Shown in pieces: positions 7,955 through 16,222 of a stretch of 32,213 nt of DNA (positions are counted from its first letter, which is position 1; the number at the start of each line of letters is the position of its first letter). The position numbers were made by a program, and so were the translations under genes. The notes under the pieces are model-generated. The model was not told the origin of the DNA. It saw only the letters and a program-made list of their open reading frames with translations, and did not search any database. The stretch is taken from the NCBI GenBank assembly GCA_030748455.1, contig JASMLY010000082.1, positions 1-32,213 of the forward strand. Reading direction: 5' to 3'. This stretch comes from Phycisphaerales bacterium. Lineage in GTDB: Bacteria; Planctomycetota; Phycisphaerae; Phycisphaerales; SM1A02.

Positions 7955-8000
7955 ATAGTTTACTCGACCCACCAACTGTATTTTTCAGAGAAGCGGTCGA

Positions 8001-8087
8001 TTGTTCCGGCCTTTGCCGGCAAACACGAATCGGGAGGAACCCTGCCTCTATTGAGTAGTGCTGGGACTCTGGGGATCACCGTGTTTG
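8001..8087 (+). other. Possible structured RNA element upstream of rny
   Basis: CCGGC (8006-8010) pairs with GCCGG (8015-8019) across a CTTT loop. CAAACACG (8020-8027) pairs with CGTGTTTG (8080-8087), enclosing about 50 bases that include a small GGG/CCC hairpin (8032-8042). The pairing pattern is seen directly, but no known RNA family (SRP, 6S, RNase P, tmRNA, riboswitch) is recognisable in it. Either strand could carry the structure. Low confidence. Confidence 0.3.
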
Positions 8088-8173
8088 GATAGATTGATTG
8101 AGTTTAGGACAACAAGTTTTGAGTTTTGCACTATTGAATACGCAAAATGAACCCATACTAACTGCAAAAACAA

Positions 8174-9880
8174 ATGGTACCGGTCCATTTGGCTTGCACC
8201 CTTGTACCTCTTAGTCAAGAAGAAGTCTCGTACTTCACGACGATCGATTCAATTCAAACAGTCGGTGCTAACTCCCATGGAGGTGTGGCTTCATTGCTGC
8301 AAATACAGATGCTTGCGAACATTGTTCTTGAAATTGGAATTGGAGTTGGCGGACTCGTGGTAGGTGGTGTGGCGGGGTGGTTATTCCTTCGAGCTACTGC
8401 AGGAGGAACGATTCGACTCGCAAAACACCAAGCCGAACAAACAATTGCCAAAGCAAAAACAGAGGGTGAAGCAGAAAAACAAAAAATCGAGTTAGAAGCT
8501 GAACGGCAAGCATCCAAACGCCGAGGAGAACTCGATAAAGAGATCTCAGAAGCTCGAGCAGAGCTCAAGAAAGATCAGTCGAGATTAGAAAAAAGAGAAG
8601 ATAGCCTAGACAGCAAGCTTGATAAGGTTGCGGAACGGCAAACGAAGTTAGATGAGATGCGAGCTTCAATAGACTCTCAAACGAAGGCACTAGAAGAAGC
8701 GAAATCTGAACTTGAAGAACAAACCTCTCAGTTACACGTCCGCCTCGAAGAAGTCTCTGGGATGTCAACAGAAGAGGCGAAGAACCAGCTACTCGAAGAG
8801 ATTCGTCACGATGCAGAACATGACGCAAATGAGCTCATTGGGCAAATTGTTGAAGAGGCGACGGAGAACGCTCGTTCGAAGAGCCGAGAGATCACCCTAC
8901 AGGCAATCCAACGCTTTGCTTCTGAACATGTTGCCGAATCAACTGTACGAGCAGTTCGGATTCCATCAGATGATATGAAGGGTCGAGTCATCGGCAGAGA
9001 AGGGAGAAATATCCGAGCACTCGAACAGGCCACTGGTGCGGATATTCTTGTAGATGATACGCCTGGCATTATTTCAGTTTCTTGTTTCGATCCGATTCGA
9101 AGAGCAGTTGCAGGTCGCTCGCTAGAAAAACTTGTCGCAGATGGAAGAGTACACCCTTCTCGAATTGAAGAGATTGTAGAGACTGTACGAACAGATGTTA
9201 ATGAGCAGATTCTGAAAGAAGGCAACGCAGCAGTGATGGAAGCAAACATTAGAGGGCTGCACCCAAAAATTGTTGAAGCGATGGGTCGAATGCACTTTAG
9301 GACTAGTTATGGTCAAAATGTGTTGCGGCACTCGATTGAAGTCGCCTTTTTATGCCAAGTGATCGCAGATGAGCTTGGACTCGATGGTGAACTTGCTCGG
9401 CGTTGCGGTTTCTTGCATGATATTGGCAAAGCAATGGATCATGAAGTTGAGGGAACGCATCCTCAAATAGGTATGGATTACTGTAGGAAGTATGGTGAAA
9501 AGGCTGAAGCTGTGTTGAATGCTGTTGCTGGTCACCACGGTGATGTCCCATCAACAACTCCCTACACACCGATCGTGATGGCAGCGGATGCTATTAGCAG
9601 CGCTCGTCCTGGCGCTCGCAGAGAATCGATGGAAGCATATGTCAAACGTCTCGAACAACTTGAGTCTATTGCGAAGGAACAAACAGGTGTTGATGAATCA
9701 CATGCGATCCAAGCAGGTAGAGAAGTTCGTGTGATCGTCGATGCGAAGAGTGTCGGTGATGGTGAGGCTTTCGCTATGGCAAAGCGAATCGCATCAAGAA
9801 TAGAAGAAGAAATGACCTTCCCCGGAGAGATTAAAGTTACAGTACTTCGTGAAATCCGTGCAGAAGCAACTGCACATTAA
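8174..9880 (+). CDS. rny: Ribonuclease Y
   Basis: RNase Y is a membrane-anchored endoribonuclease that starts mRNA decay. The 568-residue protein has a transmembrane segment at about 49-72, a long charged coiled coil (about 83-205), a KH RNA-binding domain (about 262-325) with IPSDDMKGRVIGREGRNIRALE including the GREG loop (274-277), and an HD metal-dependent phosphohydrolase domain with His386 in RHSIEV and the His415-Asp416 pair in FLHDIGKA. The first 45 residues before the membrane segment are longer than in typical RNase Y, and an ATG at 8309 (residue 46) would give the usual short N-terminus; neither start has a good ribosome-binding site. It heads a likely operon with efp and rsmA (21 bp and about 29 bp gaps). 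Confidence 0.95.
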   Translation: MVPVHLACTLVPLSQEEVSYFTTIDSIQTVGANSHGGVASLLQIQMLANIVLEIGIGVGGLVVGGVAGWLFLRATAGGTIRLAKHQAEQTIAKAKTEGEAEKQKIELEAERQASKRRGELDKEISEARAELKKDQSRLEKREDSLDSKLDKVAERQTKLDEMRASIDSQTKALEEAKSELEEQTSQLHVRLEEVSGMSTEEAKNQLLEEIRHDAEHDANELIGQIVEEATENARSKSREITLQAIQRFASEHVAESTVRAVRIPSDDMKGRVIGREGRNIRALEQATGADILVDDTPGIISVSCFDPIRRAVAGRSLEKLVADGRVHPSRIEEIVETVRTDVNEQILKEGNAAVMEANIRGLHPKIVEAMGRMHFRTSYGQNVLRHSIEVAFLCQVIADELGLDGELARRCGFLHDIGKAMDHEVEGTHPQIGMDYCRKYGEKAEAVLNAVAGHHGDVPSTTPYTPIVMAADAISSARPGARRESMEAYVKRLEQLESIAKEQTGVDESHAIQAGREVRVIVDAKSVGDGEAFAMAKRIASRIEEEMTFPGEIKVTVLREIRAEATAH

Positions 9881-9901
9881 GCCAAAGTAAAAGGATGAGC
9901 C

Positions 9902-10477
9902 ATGTCAATCAAAGCAAATGAATTAAAACGTGGACAAGCACTCATTTATGATGGTAATTTGCAAATTGTTATTAGCACAGACCATGTAAAACCAGGTAAA
10001 GGTCCTGCGTACGTTCAAGCTAAAATGAAGAACGTCGAAACAGGAACGATCAAAATTAACCGTTTTAACTCTTCCGACAAAGTGGAAGATGTCAATATTG
10101 ATAAACGAAAAATGCAATTCTTGTATGACAGCAGTGGGCATGGTGAAGGTCCCTGGGTATTCATGGATGAAGAAACATACGATCAGCTCGAACTCGATAA
10201 GGATGTGATTGACAAAGACCAATCACAGTGGCTGAAAGATGGAATTGAAGTGTTAGTCATGGTGTTCGATGGCAGAGCACTCGGTGTTGAATTGCCCGCA
10301 GCAGTTGAACTTGCCATAACTGATACGATAGATCAACCAAAATCCGCTACAGCAACAAATCAGTTGAAAGAAGCGACTGTTGAAACTGGAGCGAGAGTTC
10401 GCGTTCCTCCGTTCATTGAAATTGGGCAGGTTGTAAAGATCAATACTGAGACCGGGGATTACCTCGGAAAGGCGTAA
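9902..10477 (+). CDS. efp: Translation elongation factor P
   Basis: EF-P enters the ribosomal E site and relieves stalling at polyproline stretches. It has 191 residues and three beta-barrel domains in the normal order: KOW-like N-domain (1-65), central OB domain, and a C-terminal OB domain ending VRVPPFIEIGQVVKINTETG. The tip loop reads HVKPGKGPAYVQ with Lys33 at the position modified in other bacteria (beta-lysine in E. coli, unmodified or otherwise elsewhere); it is a Lys-type, not the Arg-type that is rhamnosylated. No epmA or epmB gene is nearby. AAAAGGA upstream supports the ATG at 9902. Confidence 0.96.
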   Translation: MSIKANELKRGQALIYDGNLQIVISTDHVKPGKGPAYVQAKMKNVETGTIKINRFNSSDKVEDVNIDKRKMQFLYDSSGHGEGPWVFMDEETYDQLELDKDVIDKDQSQWLKDGIEVLVMVFDGRALGVELPAAVELAITDTIDQPKSATATNQLKEATVETGARVRVPPFIEIGQVVKINTETGDYLGKA

Positions 10478-10506
10478 CGCTGCAACGGCTGAGTGAGATT
10501 CGAAGG

Positions 10507-11283
10507 ATGTTAGAAGCGCGAGGGCTTTCTCCTCGGCATCGATTCGGACAAAATTTTTTACACGACCACAACGTGCTCACGAAGTTGGTTGATGCTGCCA
10601 ATATTCAGAAGGGTGACCTTGTGCTTGAAGTAGGACCAGGAACTGGTACGCTGACAGAAACACTTCTTGATCGGGGATGTACAGTTGTTGCTTGTGAACT
10701 TGACCGCGGACTTGCAGAATTACTTGAAGAGCGGTTGGGAGATTCCATCAAACTAATCCGTGGAGATTGTTTGGTAAAGCGACGTCTGAATCAGGAAGTT
10801 GTGGAAGCACTTGGCGATCGGCCTTGGAAACTCGTTGCCAATTTACCCTATCAAATTGCAAGTCCACTTATTGTTGACCTACTCGTTCATCATCCGAATT
10901 GTATGGGCGAGTTTGTTACGATTCAGTTAGAAGTTGCACAACGACTTATGGCAAAAGTTGATTCAGAATCGTGGGGAGTCCTATCAATTCTAACGCAACG
11001 CCTCGCAGATGTTTCACTCATTGCAAAAGCACCACCGACCTGTTTTTGGCCAGCGCCTAAGGTAACGAGTGCTTGCGTTTCAGTTGTCAGACGTGAGTGC
11101 AAAGCACCAAAGGAGAGTGAGTCTTTCGCTCGTTTTGTAACGAAGTTGTTTTCGAAAAGGAGAAAACAACTCGGGTCAATCCTTGGAAGAGAACGTGAAC
11201 TACCAAATGCAATTTCACTTGAAGCAAGACCATCAACCTTGACGATCGCCCAATTAGAATTGTTGTGGAGTATGTACGGGTAG
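10507..11283 (+). CDS. rsmA: 16S rRNA (adenine-N6,N6)-dimethyltransferase
   Basis: RsmA (KsgA) dimethylates the two adjacent adenines near the 3' end of 16S rRNA (A1518/A1519 in E. coli numbering). The sequence begins with RHRFGQNFL (10-18), the family signature. It has the SAM-binding motif EVGPGTGTLT (41-50) and the catalytic NLPY motif (112-115), and ends in the helical domain with FSKRRKQL. The ATG at 10507 gives 258 residues but has AAGG directly touching it. An in-frame CTG at 10480, with GGAAAGG seven bases upstream, would add nine residues (LQRLSEIRR) that look like the usual N-terminal helix of this family. The true start may therefore be the CTG. It is the last gene of rny-efp-rsmA. 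Confidence 0.93.
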   Translation: MLEARGLSPRHRFGQNFLHDHNVLTKLVDAANIQKGDLVLEVGPGTGTLTETLLDRGCTVVACELDRGLAELLEERLGDSIKLIRGDCLVKRRLNQEVVEALGDRPWKLVANLPYQIASPLIVDLLVHHPNCMGEFVTIQLEVAQRLMAKVDSESWGVLSILTQRLADVSLIAKAPPTCFWPAPKVTSACVSVVRRECKAPKESESFARFVTKLFSKRRKQLGSILGRERELPNAISLEARPSTLTIAQLELLWSMYG

Positions 11284-11325
11284 CCCAATTCCGAACGATG
11301 TGTAGGGGTTGATCAAAAATTAGAA

Positions 11326-14223
11326 TCAGAATTTAAGTAAACGAAATGATAGCCCGTATTGCGTTTCGTCTTTAATACTGTTGTGCGTGACTTGTCCAAT
11401 GAGGTCGAAGTCTGGATAATGCCGTGTCAAATGCAAGTTCAACGATTGGAGATCATCTTCTCGCATATTGAACGTTGGGCGACAAGCGAATGAATAGCGT
11501 TTGCTCAAATCGTATTGAACCCCAATGGCTACAAACTCTTCATCACTATTGGCAAGTTCTCGATATTCAATGTAGGTGCGAACATCTTTGCCATGATCGA
11601 GTTCTGCGCCAACAGAACCACGCACCATTCTCCCAGAATCAGTCAGCCAAGTGCCGTTGCCAAGAAGAGCAACACCATCACTCAGCTGCCAGATGCTTTT
11701 TGCCATGACAGAATCTTCAAGCGATGAATATTCAGGTCTCCAACTGAAGAACTGCGGGACGTCATACCGTCTTGTTGCATCGCTTGAGACGGTAAGTAAC
11801 GAGAGATCAAGGGTGAGCCAATCAACTTCGTACCAGCGGCCTGGTCCACCTCTCCAAGTTTGAAGTGTGTTTTTAACACCGAACCAGGCGGCAGTACCAG
11901 TTGAAACGTTGTCAACGAGTGCGTTGTATTGGGGAATTGTCATGGGATCGACGCTACTGCTGCCATACCAGAGTGTCACGTACGGTTCGATCACATGTCG
12001 TAAGCGATGTAAATCTAGGATGCTGTTTTCAACATCATTGAAAATACGTTGGAGTTGCGTTGATGCTCTGATCCCAGCAGTTGAAAACCATTCAGTATCT
12101 TCTTGGGTTGCCGCAGGATCCTCATCACCGATCCGAACATCAGCTTGCAAACTTGCAAAAGGCGCAAACTTGAATGCCCCAACAGTGAAAGGCGCTGTAA
12201 ATTCATGTCTTGTCGTGAGGCGATTCTCGAACCCTTCTGTTAAACCCCTTGCGGCGAACAGGTCAGTAAACGGTTGGTTGTTTCCGAGAAACCCACCACC
12301 TGGAAAAGGAAACGCTCTTCTCTTCAGCCCGCTCGAAGCTGGCGTCCCATCTTGGAACCGCATTCGTTCTCTTGTTACACGTGTTTCACTCGACCAGTTT
12401 ACGTACCCGTTAAACAGATCATCAGCGTATCGGAAGAGTCCTAGTTCAGGTGCACGTTCGACAGTGTATTGTCTTGAAGCGAGGAGCCAACTATTTGAGA
12501 TAAATTTGTTGAGGTCATGGGAAGCATACGCTGTGAACGCCCAATTTTCTTTTTGGTATTTTGCAAAGAGACTCGTTTCATATTCTCGATGCGTTTTATA
12601 TTCACTTTGTCTCCAAACAGACATCAATGTAGGGTCGCTGATGTAGCTGAGTTGCGTTTGGAGGGACCAGTGATGACTCAGTTTTGATTGGTTTTCCCAA
12701 AGGATGTACCCTCTTTGTGTGTCGGGCGTGTCCATTTTGATTCCTGATGATGTTTTTTGTTCACCAGCGTCAGAAAGGAAGTACGTATCTAACGTACCAA
12801 CATGCGTATTCAAAGCATATCGTGTATCTAGCCCAATACCAGCACCTCGACTTTTATAGGCATCAAGCCGAAGATCGACACCAATGCCACGAGGCTCTTG
12901 TACGCCAAGCAACGTGAAGAGGTCCCATTCAGTTTCGAGAAAGGAGCCGAACGTTTTTTTGTATCCGAACTTCACTTTATGGATAGGAATCTCGTTTGCT
13001 TCACCGGCGTAATACGGCCAATAGAACACTGGAGTGCCGCCCATTCTTACAGTGTTGTGTGAACTTTCAACATACACAGTTCCATCTTGTTGCCCCGTAA
13101 TCTCAACGTGGTCAGAACCAATCGCCAAGTCTGGAGTTGCAAACGAGCTCGTCGAGACCTGTACACCATCTGCTGACCATTGGTTTGCAGCAACTTGTCG
13201 CATTTCAGCTGCTCGGATAAACAATGGAACTTTGCCCTGCATGGCGTTGGTTCGAAGTACGGCTTCGACAAGCATCGCTCGATCCGTTGCAAAATCATAG
13301 TAGGCTTGAGGAGATCGAACGATGTATTCACCATGATTCGAATCAACGAGCACATTGCCTTCTAAATAAATACCACGTATATCTTGTGAGTGCACCCTGC
13401 TCGCAGCCATGTCACGGATAGAACCTGGGTCTGTAAAGACAACGGCTCGATCCGATGTCATCAGAATGTCATCAGCGCCTGTCATAGAGCGAAGCTCTAG
13501 CACGACGTTCCCGACAATAGTGATGACGTTCTCTGATTCAGTGGTTTGGAGATCTACCTCATCCGCTGTGATCGACATGATCCCAGACCGAGATCGCAGC
13601 CAAGAATCTTTTGGTTGTTGTGAGGGAATCGTAGTAGTTGTTGTTTCGTCTTCAACAAACGCGGATGGTGAAGCAATGACTTCTGGGTGGGTTGAGAGGG
13701 GGGTCTTGCCCAAGTGCAGTTTCTGAATGTATCCTGCAAGTCGTGATTCAGATTTCTTGATAAAGGCATGGTGCTTATGTGGTTTTTTTGGTGAGAGTAA
13801 GGCAACATCCATGTTGATTTCACCAAGGGTACTCCCAACGACAAGTAGATCTTCACCAATAGCACCGAGTGATGCACGACTCTTCGTTCTTGTTGATGTT
13901 GGCATGTACAATGCGATTTGAGACACGACGCCATGCTCTGTTGGCATTCGATTGATCCACACAGAAGCTTTATCCGATTGGAACGTATATGTTCCTATAG
14001 AGACAACAATGTCAGAAGAAAGGACCAACCGTTTCGTGTCGTCAACGCTCCAAGCATCAGCGCGTAGTGCCTCAATCGTAATCTCAGCATCGCGAGGTAG
14101 AACTGGTAGGACGATTCCAGAGAGTCTGTCCCCACGAATAGGAGCTTCTTCAAAGAGAATTTCTTGCGCGGGTACTATCCCTGCGAGCAGAAGAAGTGAA
14201 AGAAGTTGAATCCAGTGCGTCAC
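11326..14223 (-). CDS. lptD: LptD-like outer-membrane LPS assembly protein
   Basis: A 965-residue protein with a signal peptide (about 1-19, ending VPA before Gln). The region 215-390 reads as an LptA/OstA-like beta-jellyroll (SITADEVDLQ, ITIVGNVVLE, IRGIYLEGNVLV), and a less clear similar segment lies at about 45-140. The two are joined by a Thr/Ser-rich linker. Then comes the LptD hallmark PVFYWPYY (398-405), followed by about 550 residues of alternating beta-strand pattern consistent with a beta-barrel, closing with a C-terminal Phe preceded by LSFRLLK, a typical outer-membrane insertion signal. LptD with LptE inserts lipopolysaccharide into the outer leaflet. It starts with a GTG 34 bases after ftsY without a clear ribosome-binding site. 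The family call is firm; the extended N-terminus is unusual. Confidence 0.87.
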   Translation of the reverse strand: MTHWIQLLSLLLLAGIVPAQEILFEEAPIRGDRLSGIVLPVLPRDAEITIEALRADAWSVDDTKRLVLSSDIVVSIGTYTFQSDKASVWINRMPTEHGVVSQIALYMPTSTRTKSRASLGAIGEDLLVVGSTLGEINMDVALLSPKKPHKHHAFIKKSESRLAGYIQKLHLGKTPLSTHPEVIASPSAFVEDETTTTTIPSQQPKDSWLRSRSGIMSITADEVDLQTTESENVITIVGNVVLELRSMTGADDILMTSDRAVVFTDPGSIRDMAASRVHSQDIRGIYLEGNVLVDSNHGEYIVRSPQAYYDFATDRAMLVEAVLRTNAMQGKVPLFIRAAEMRQVAANQWSADGVQVSTSSFATPDLAIGSDHVEITGQQDGTVYVESSHNTVRMGGTPVFYWPYYAGEANEIPIHKVKFGYKKTFGSFLETEWDLFTLLGVQEPRGIGVDLRLDAYKSRGAGIGLDTRYALNTHVGTLDTYFLSDAGEQKTSSGIKMDTPDTQRGYILWENQSKLSHHWSLQTQLSYISDPTLMSVWRQSEYKTHREYETSLFAKYQKENWAFTAYASHDLNKFISNSWLLASRQYTVERAPELGLFRYADDLFNGYVNWSSETRVTRERMRFQDGTPASSGLKRRAFPFPGGGFLGNNQPFTDLFAARGLTEGFENRLTTRHEFTAPFTVGAFKFAPFASLQADVRIGDEDPAATQEDTEWFSTAGIRASTQLQRIFNDVENSILDLHRLRHVIEPYVTLWYGSSSVDPMTIPQYNALVDNVSTGTAAWFGVKNTLQTWRGGPGRWYEVDWLTLDLSLLTVSSDATRRYDVPQFFSWRPEYSSLEDSVMAKSIWQLSDGVALLGNGTWLTDSGRMVRGSVGAELDHGKDVRTYIEYRELANSDEEFVAIGVQYDLSKRYSFACRPTFNMREDDLQSLNLHLTRHYPDFDLIGQVTHNSIKDETQYGLSFRLLKF

Positions 14224-14257
14224 AGTCGTGAATGATACCGTTATTAGAGGAGGCTAC

Positions 14258-15184
14258 TTACGAAATAGCATCATCAATGAGTGCATTTACGAATACTTCA
14301 GGGTCGAAGGGCTCGACATCTTCTGGTCGTTCTCCTAGACCGATGAGTTTGACAGGAACGCCGATCTCATCTTCAATGGCAAAGACAATCCCACCGCGGG
14401 CAGTACCATCGAGTTTTGCAAGAAAAATGCCCGTGACATTGATCGTTTCAGTAAATTTCTTCGCTTGGACGAGGGTATTTTGCCCCTGCGTTGCATCTAA
14501 GACAAGCAAGACTTCGTGGGGTGCATCGTCAATCTTCTTTGCGGTAACTTGATTGATTTTCCCGAGTTGTCGCATCAGTGGTTCTTGCGTGTGTAACCGG
14601 CCCGCAGTGTCGATGAGGAGTACATCGCTCTTTCTCGCTATTGCTGCCTCTGTCGCATCATATGTAACAGCAGCAGGATCAGCACCCTGTTGCCCCTTGA
14701 TGATATCAATCCCAAGGCGATCAGCCCATGATGCAAGTTGAGAAACAGCACCTGCTCGAAATGTGTCTGCTGCAGCTAAGAGGACAGTGCGGTTGTCATC
14801 GAGCAGGGCTTTTCCAATCTTTGCAACACTCGTTGTTTTTCCAACACCATTGACACCTGCGACAAGGATGACTGTAGGAGAGGATTCTGCGATCGCCAAT
14901 GTACGGTTTTTATTTTTTAGGCGGTCGATGAGTTGGTCATGTAGTAACGCAAGAATATCACGATGATGCTTTTCTCCACGTAAAACGGAGTTTCTTAACC
15001 CATTCACAATAGCATCTGTTGTCGTTGGTCCAACATCTGAAGAAAGTAACAGTCGTTCGAGTTCATTAATGGAGTCATTGTCGATCGTACGACCACGCAT
15101 CGCTGCAAGTGGTGTTGCTAATGCGGACCGTGTTCTAGTGAGTCCACTTCGTAGGGCTTTAACAGTTGCTCGAAAGAGACCCAT
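14258..15184 (-). CDS. ftsY: Signal recognition particle receptor FtsY
   Basis: FtsY is the GTPase that docks SRP-ribosome complexes at the membrane for co-translational insertion. The 308-residue NG-domain protein has an N-terminal helical bundle and the GTPase motifs in order: P-loop GVNGVGKTTS (110-119), DTFRAGAVSQL (140-150), DTAGR (192-196), AKLDG (256-260) and GLGERPEDVEPFDP near the C-terminus, which is typical of FtsY rather than Ffh. There is no acidic A-domain, only a short basic N-terminal stretch, as in many non-enteric bacteria. No M domain is present, which excludes Ffh. Its ATG overlaps the nusB stop codon by one base (TAATG), a coupled arrangement. Confidence 0.95.
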   Translation of the reverse strand: MGLFRATVKALRSGLTRTRSALATPLAAMRGRTIDNDSINELERLLLSSDVGPTTTDAIVNGLRNSVLRGEKHHRDILALLHDQLIDRLKNKNRTLAIAESSPTVILVAGVNGVGKTTSVAKIGKALLDDNRTVLLAAADTFRAGAVSQLASWADRLGIDIIKGQQGADPAAVTYDATEAAIARKSDVLLIDTAGRLHTQEPLMRQLGKINQVTAKKIDDAPHEVLLVLDATQGQNTLVQAKKFTETINVTGIFLAKLDGTARGGIVFAIEDEIGVPVKLIGLGERPEDVEPFDPEVFVNALIDDAIS

Positions 15185-15624
15185 TACGTTGCAGCCGTTT
15201 CTGAATTTGGTGTGTCTTCTTGCGGACCCTTTTTGAAAAGTTTATCAAGCACACCATTAACAAATGAAGGTGATTCCTGTGTTCCAAACTCTTTTGCAAG
15301 TTCGATCGCTTCGTCAATTGCAACGATCGGGGGTGTTCTGCTAGAGGTGATTTCGTAATACGCAAGTCGCAGGATGTTTCGATCGACGAGTGGCTGTCTG
15401 TGGATTGGCCACTCAGGTGTCAGAGCACTGATTGCTCGATCTGCTTCCTCCTTTGCCGTCCATGTATCGGTAGCAAGGGATGATACCTTGGTGTTTGGTG
15501 CAGTCGTTTCTGATCGCTCTTCATCAAACATGGGATCTGTGATTGAGGCAACATCACTATTTCCTGCATCAAATTGACAGAGCAGTTGTAGTGCTTGTTG
15601 ACGGATAATTCTACTTTGTGGCAT
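15184..15624 (-). CDS. nusB: Transcription antitermination protein NusB
   Basis: NusB binds boxA RNA with S10 (NusE) and supports rRNA antitermination. From the ATG at 15624 it has 146 residues, the family's usual size, and begins with SRIIRQQALQLLCQFD, the conserved Arg/Ala/Leu helix. The C-terminal half has RNILRLAYYEI and PPIVAIDEAIELAKEFG followed by FVNGVLDKL, all characteristic. A longer frame to 15720 lies within ribH and lacks similarity. A gap of 10 bases separates it from ribH, and the stop overlaps the ftsY start. The stretch around residues 25-55 is longer and more acidic than in E. coli NusB. Confidence 0.92.
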   Translation of the reverse strand: MPQSRIIRQQALQLLCQFDAGNSDVASITDPMFDEERSETTAPNTKVSSLATDTWTAKEEADRAISALTPEWPIHRQPLVDRNILRLAYYEITSSRTPPIVAIDEAIELAKEFGTQESPSFVNGVLDKLFKKGPQEDTPNSETAAT

Positions 15625-15634
15625 GGAACGGTTC

Positions 15635-16108
15635 TTACGGTTTGATCTGTTGCGTGATTGTAGTGAAGGTAGAGAGTGCCGCTTGCATCGATTCAGCCCC
15701 TTTGTTACCGCAATCTCCACCTGCCCGAGCGTACGCTTGTTCGAGTGTTTGACAAGTCAGCACACCCATTGAAACAGGTTTTCCGCTTTGAATAGAGAGT
15801 TGCATGAGTCCCTGCGCAATTGCGTGCCCAATGATTTGATCGTGTGTTGTCTCGCCAGTAATAATGCAGCCAAGAGCTAGGACAGCATCAACATCTTTTC
15901 TAACGAGGAGGGAGGATGCAAGTATTGGTAACTCCCAAGCACCTGAGGCAGGAACAAAGAGAAGTTGAGAAACATCACCTCCCGCATCAATGAATGCTTC
16001 CTTTGCACCCTCTGCAAGGGGGTGGGTGATCTCTGCGTGGTACTGGCTGACGATGATCGCGATCTTCAGGTCAGTTGTTGTGTTTTGGGGCGCGGGGAAG
16101 TCAAGCAT
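15635..16108 (-). CDS. ribH: 6,7-dimethyl-8-ribityllumazine synthase
   Basis: RibH condenses the butanone phosphate and the ribitylaminopyrimidine to form lumazine, the penultimate step of riboflavin synthesis, and usually assembles as pentamers or icosahedra. I chose the ATG at 16108, which gives 157 residues, the standard size. Motifs are KIAIIVSQYHAEI near the start, VPASGAWELP (52-61; family VPGAFELP with an extra residue), the GCIITGETTHD loop (80-90) with His89 as the expected catalytic histidine, and GVLTCQTLEQA. A longer frame to 16222 is possible but unsupported. It is the first gene of ribH-nusB-ftsY-lptD. Pairing of ribH with nusB is common in bacteria. Confidence 0.93.
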   Translation of the reverse strand: MLDFPAPQNTTTDLKIAIIVSQYHAEITHPLAEGAKEAFIDAGGDVSQLLFVPASGAWELPILASSLLVRKDVDAVLALGCIITGETTHDQIIGHAIAQGLMQLSIQSGKPVSMGVLTCQTLEQAYARAGGDCGNKGAESMQAALSTFTTITQQIKP

Positions 16109-16222
16109 ATCTGGGACATGGTAAACCCCATTGGTACGCAGTACAACGGCGAGAAACGAATTGATAGAACTTTCTCTTGTAAGACAACAAGCTATTGCAG
16201 TTGTGTCGTTACGATATACCAC

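Larger units (their letters stand above)
7858..8173. other. Gene-free spacer between divergent permease and rny, with inverted repeats
   Basis: About 316 bases lie between the ATG chosen for the permease and the ATG of rny (253 bases if the permease starts at 7920). No credible gene is present. The stretch holds a perfect 9-bp hairpin (7933-7954), a second hairpin (8006-8019) and an 8-bp long-range pairing (8020-8027 with 8080-8087). I could not find convincing -35/-10 pairs for either neighbour. It must contain the rny promoter and leader and could encode a structured RNA. Confidence 0.55.

Noticed and set aside
8001..8087. Possible SRP (4.5S) or 6S RNA
   Set aside because: The conserved helix 8 core of SRP RNA (GGAAGGAAGCAG-type) is absent, and the large open central bubble of 6S RNA could not be drawn. 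It was kept only as an unassigned structured element.
11867..12646. 259-codon plus-strand frame opposite lptD
   Set aside because: The translation is Ser/Arg-rich without domain features, and the opposite frame is a continuous LptD with family motifs.
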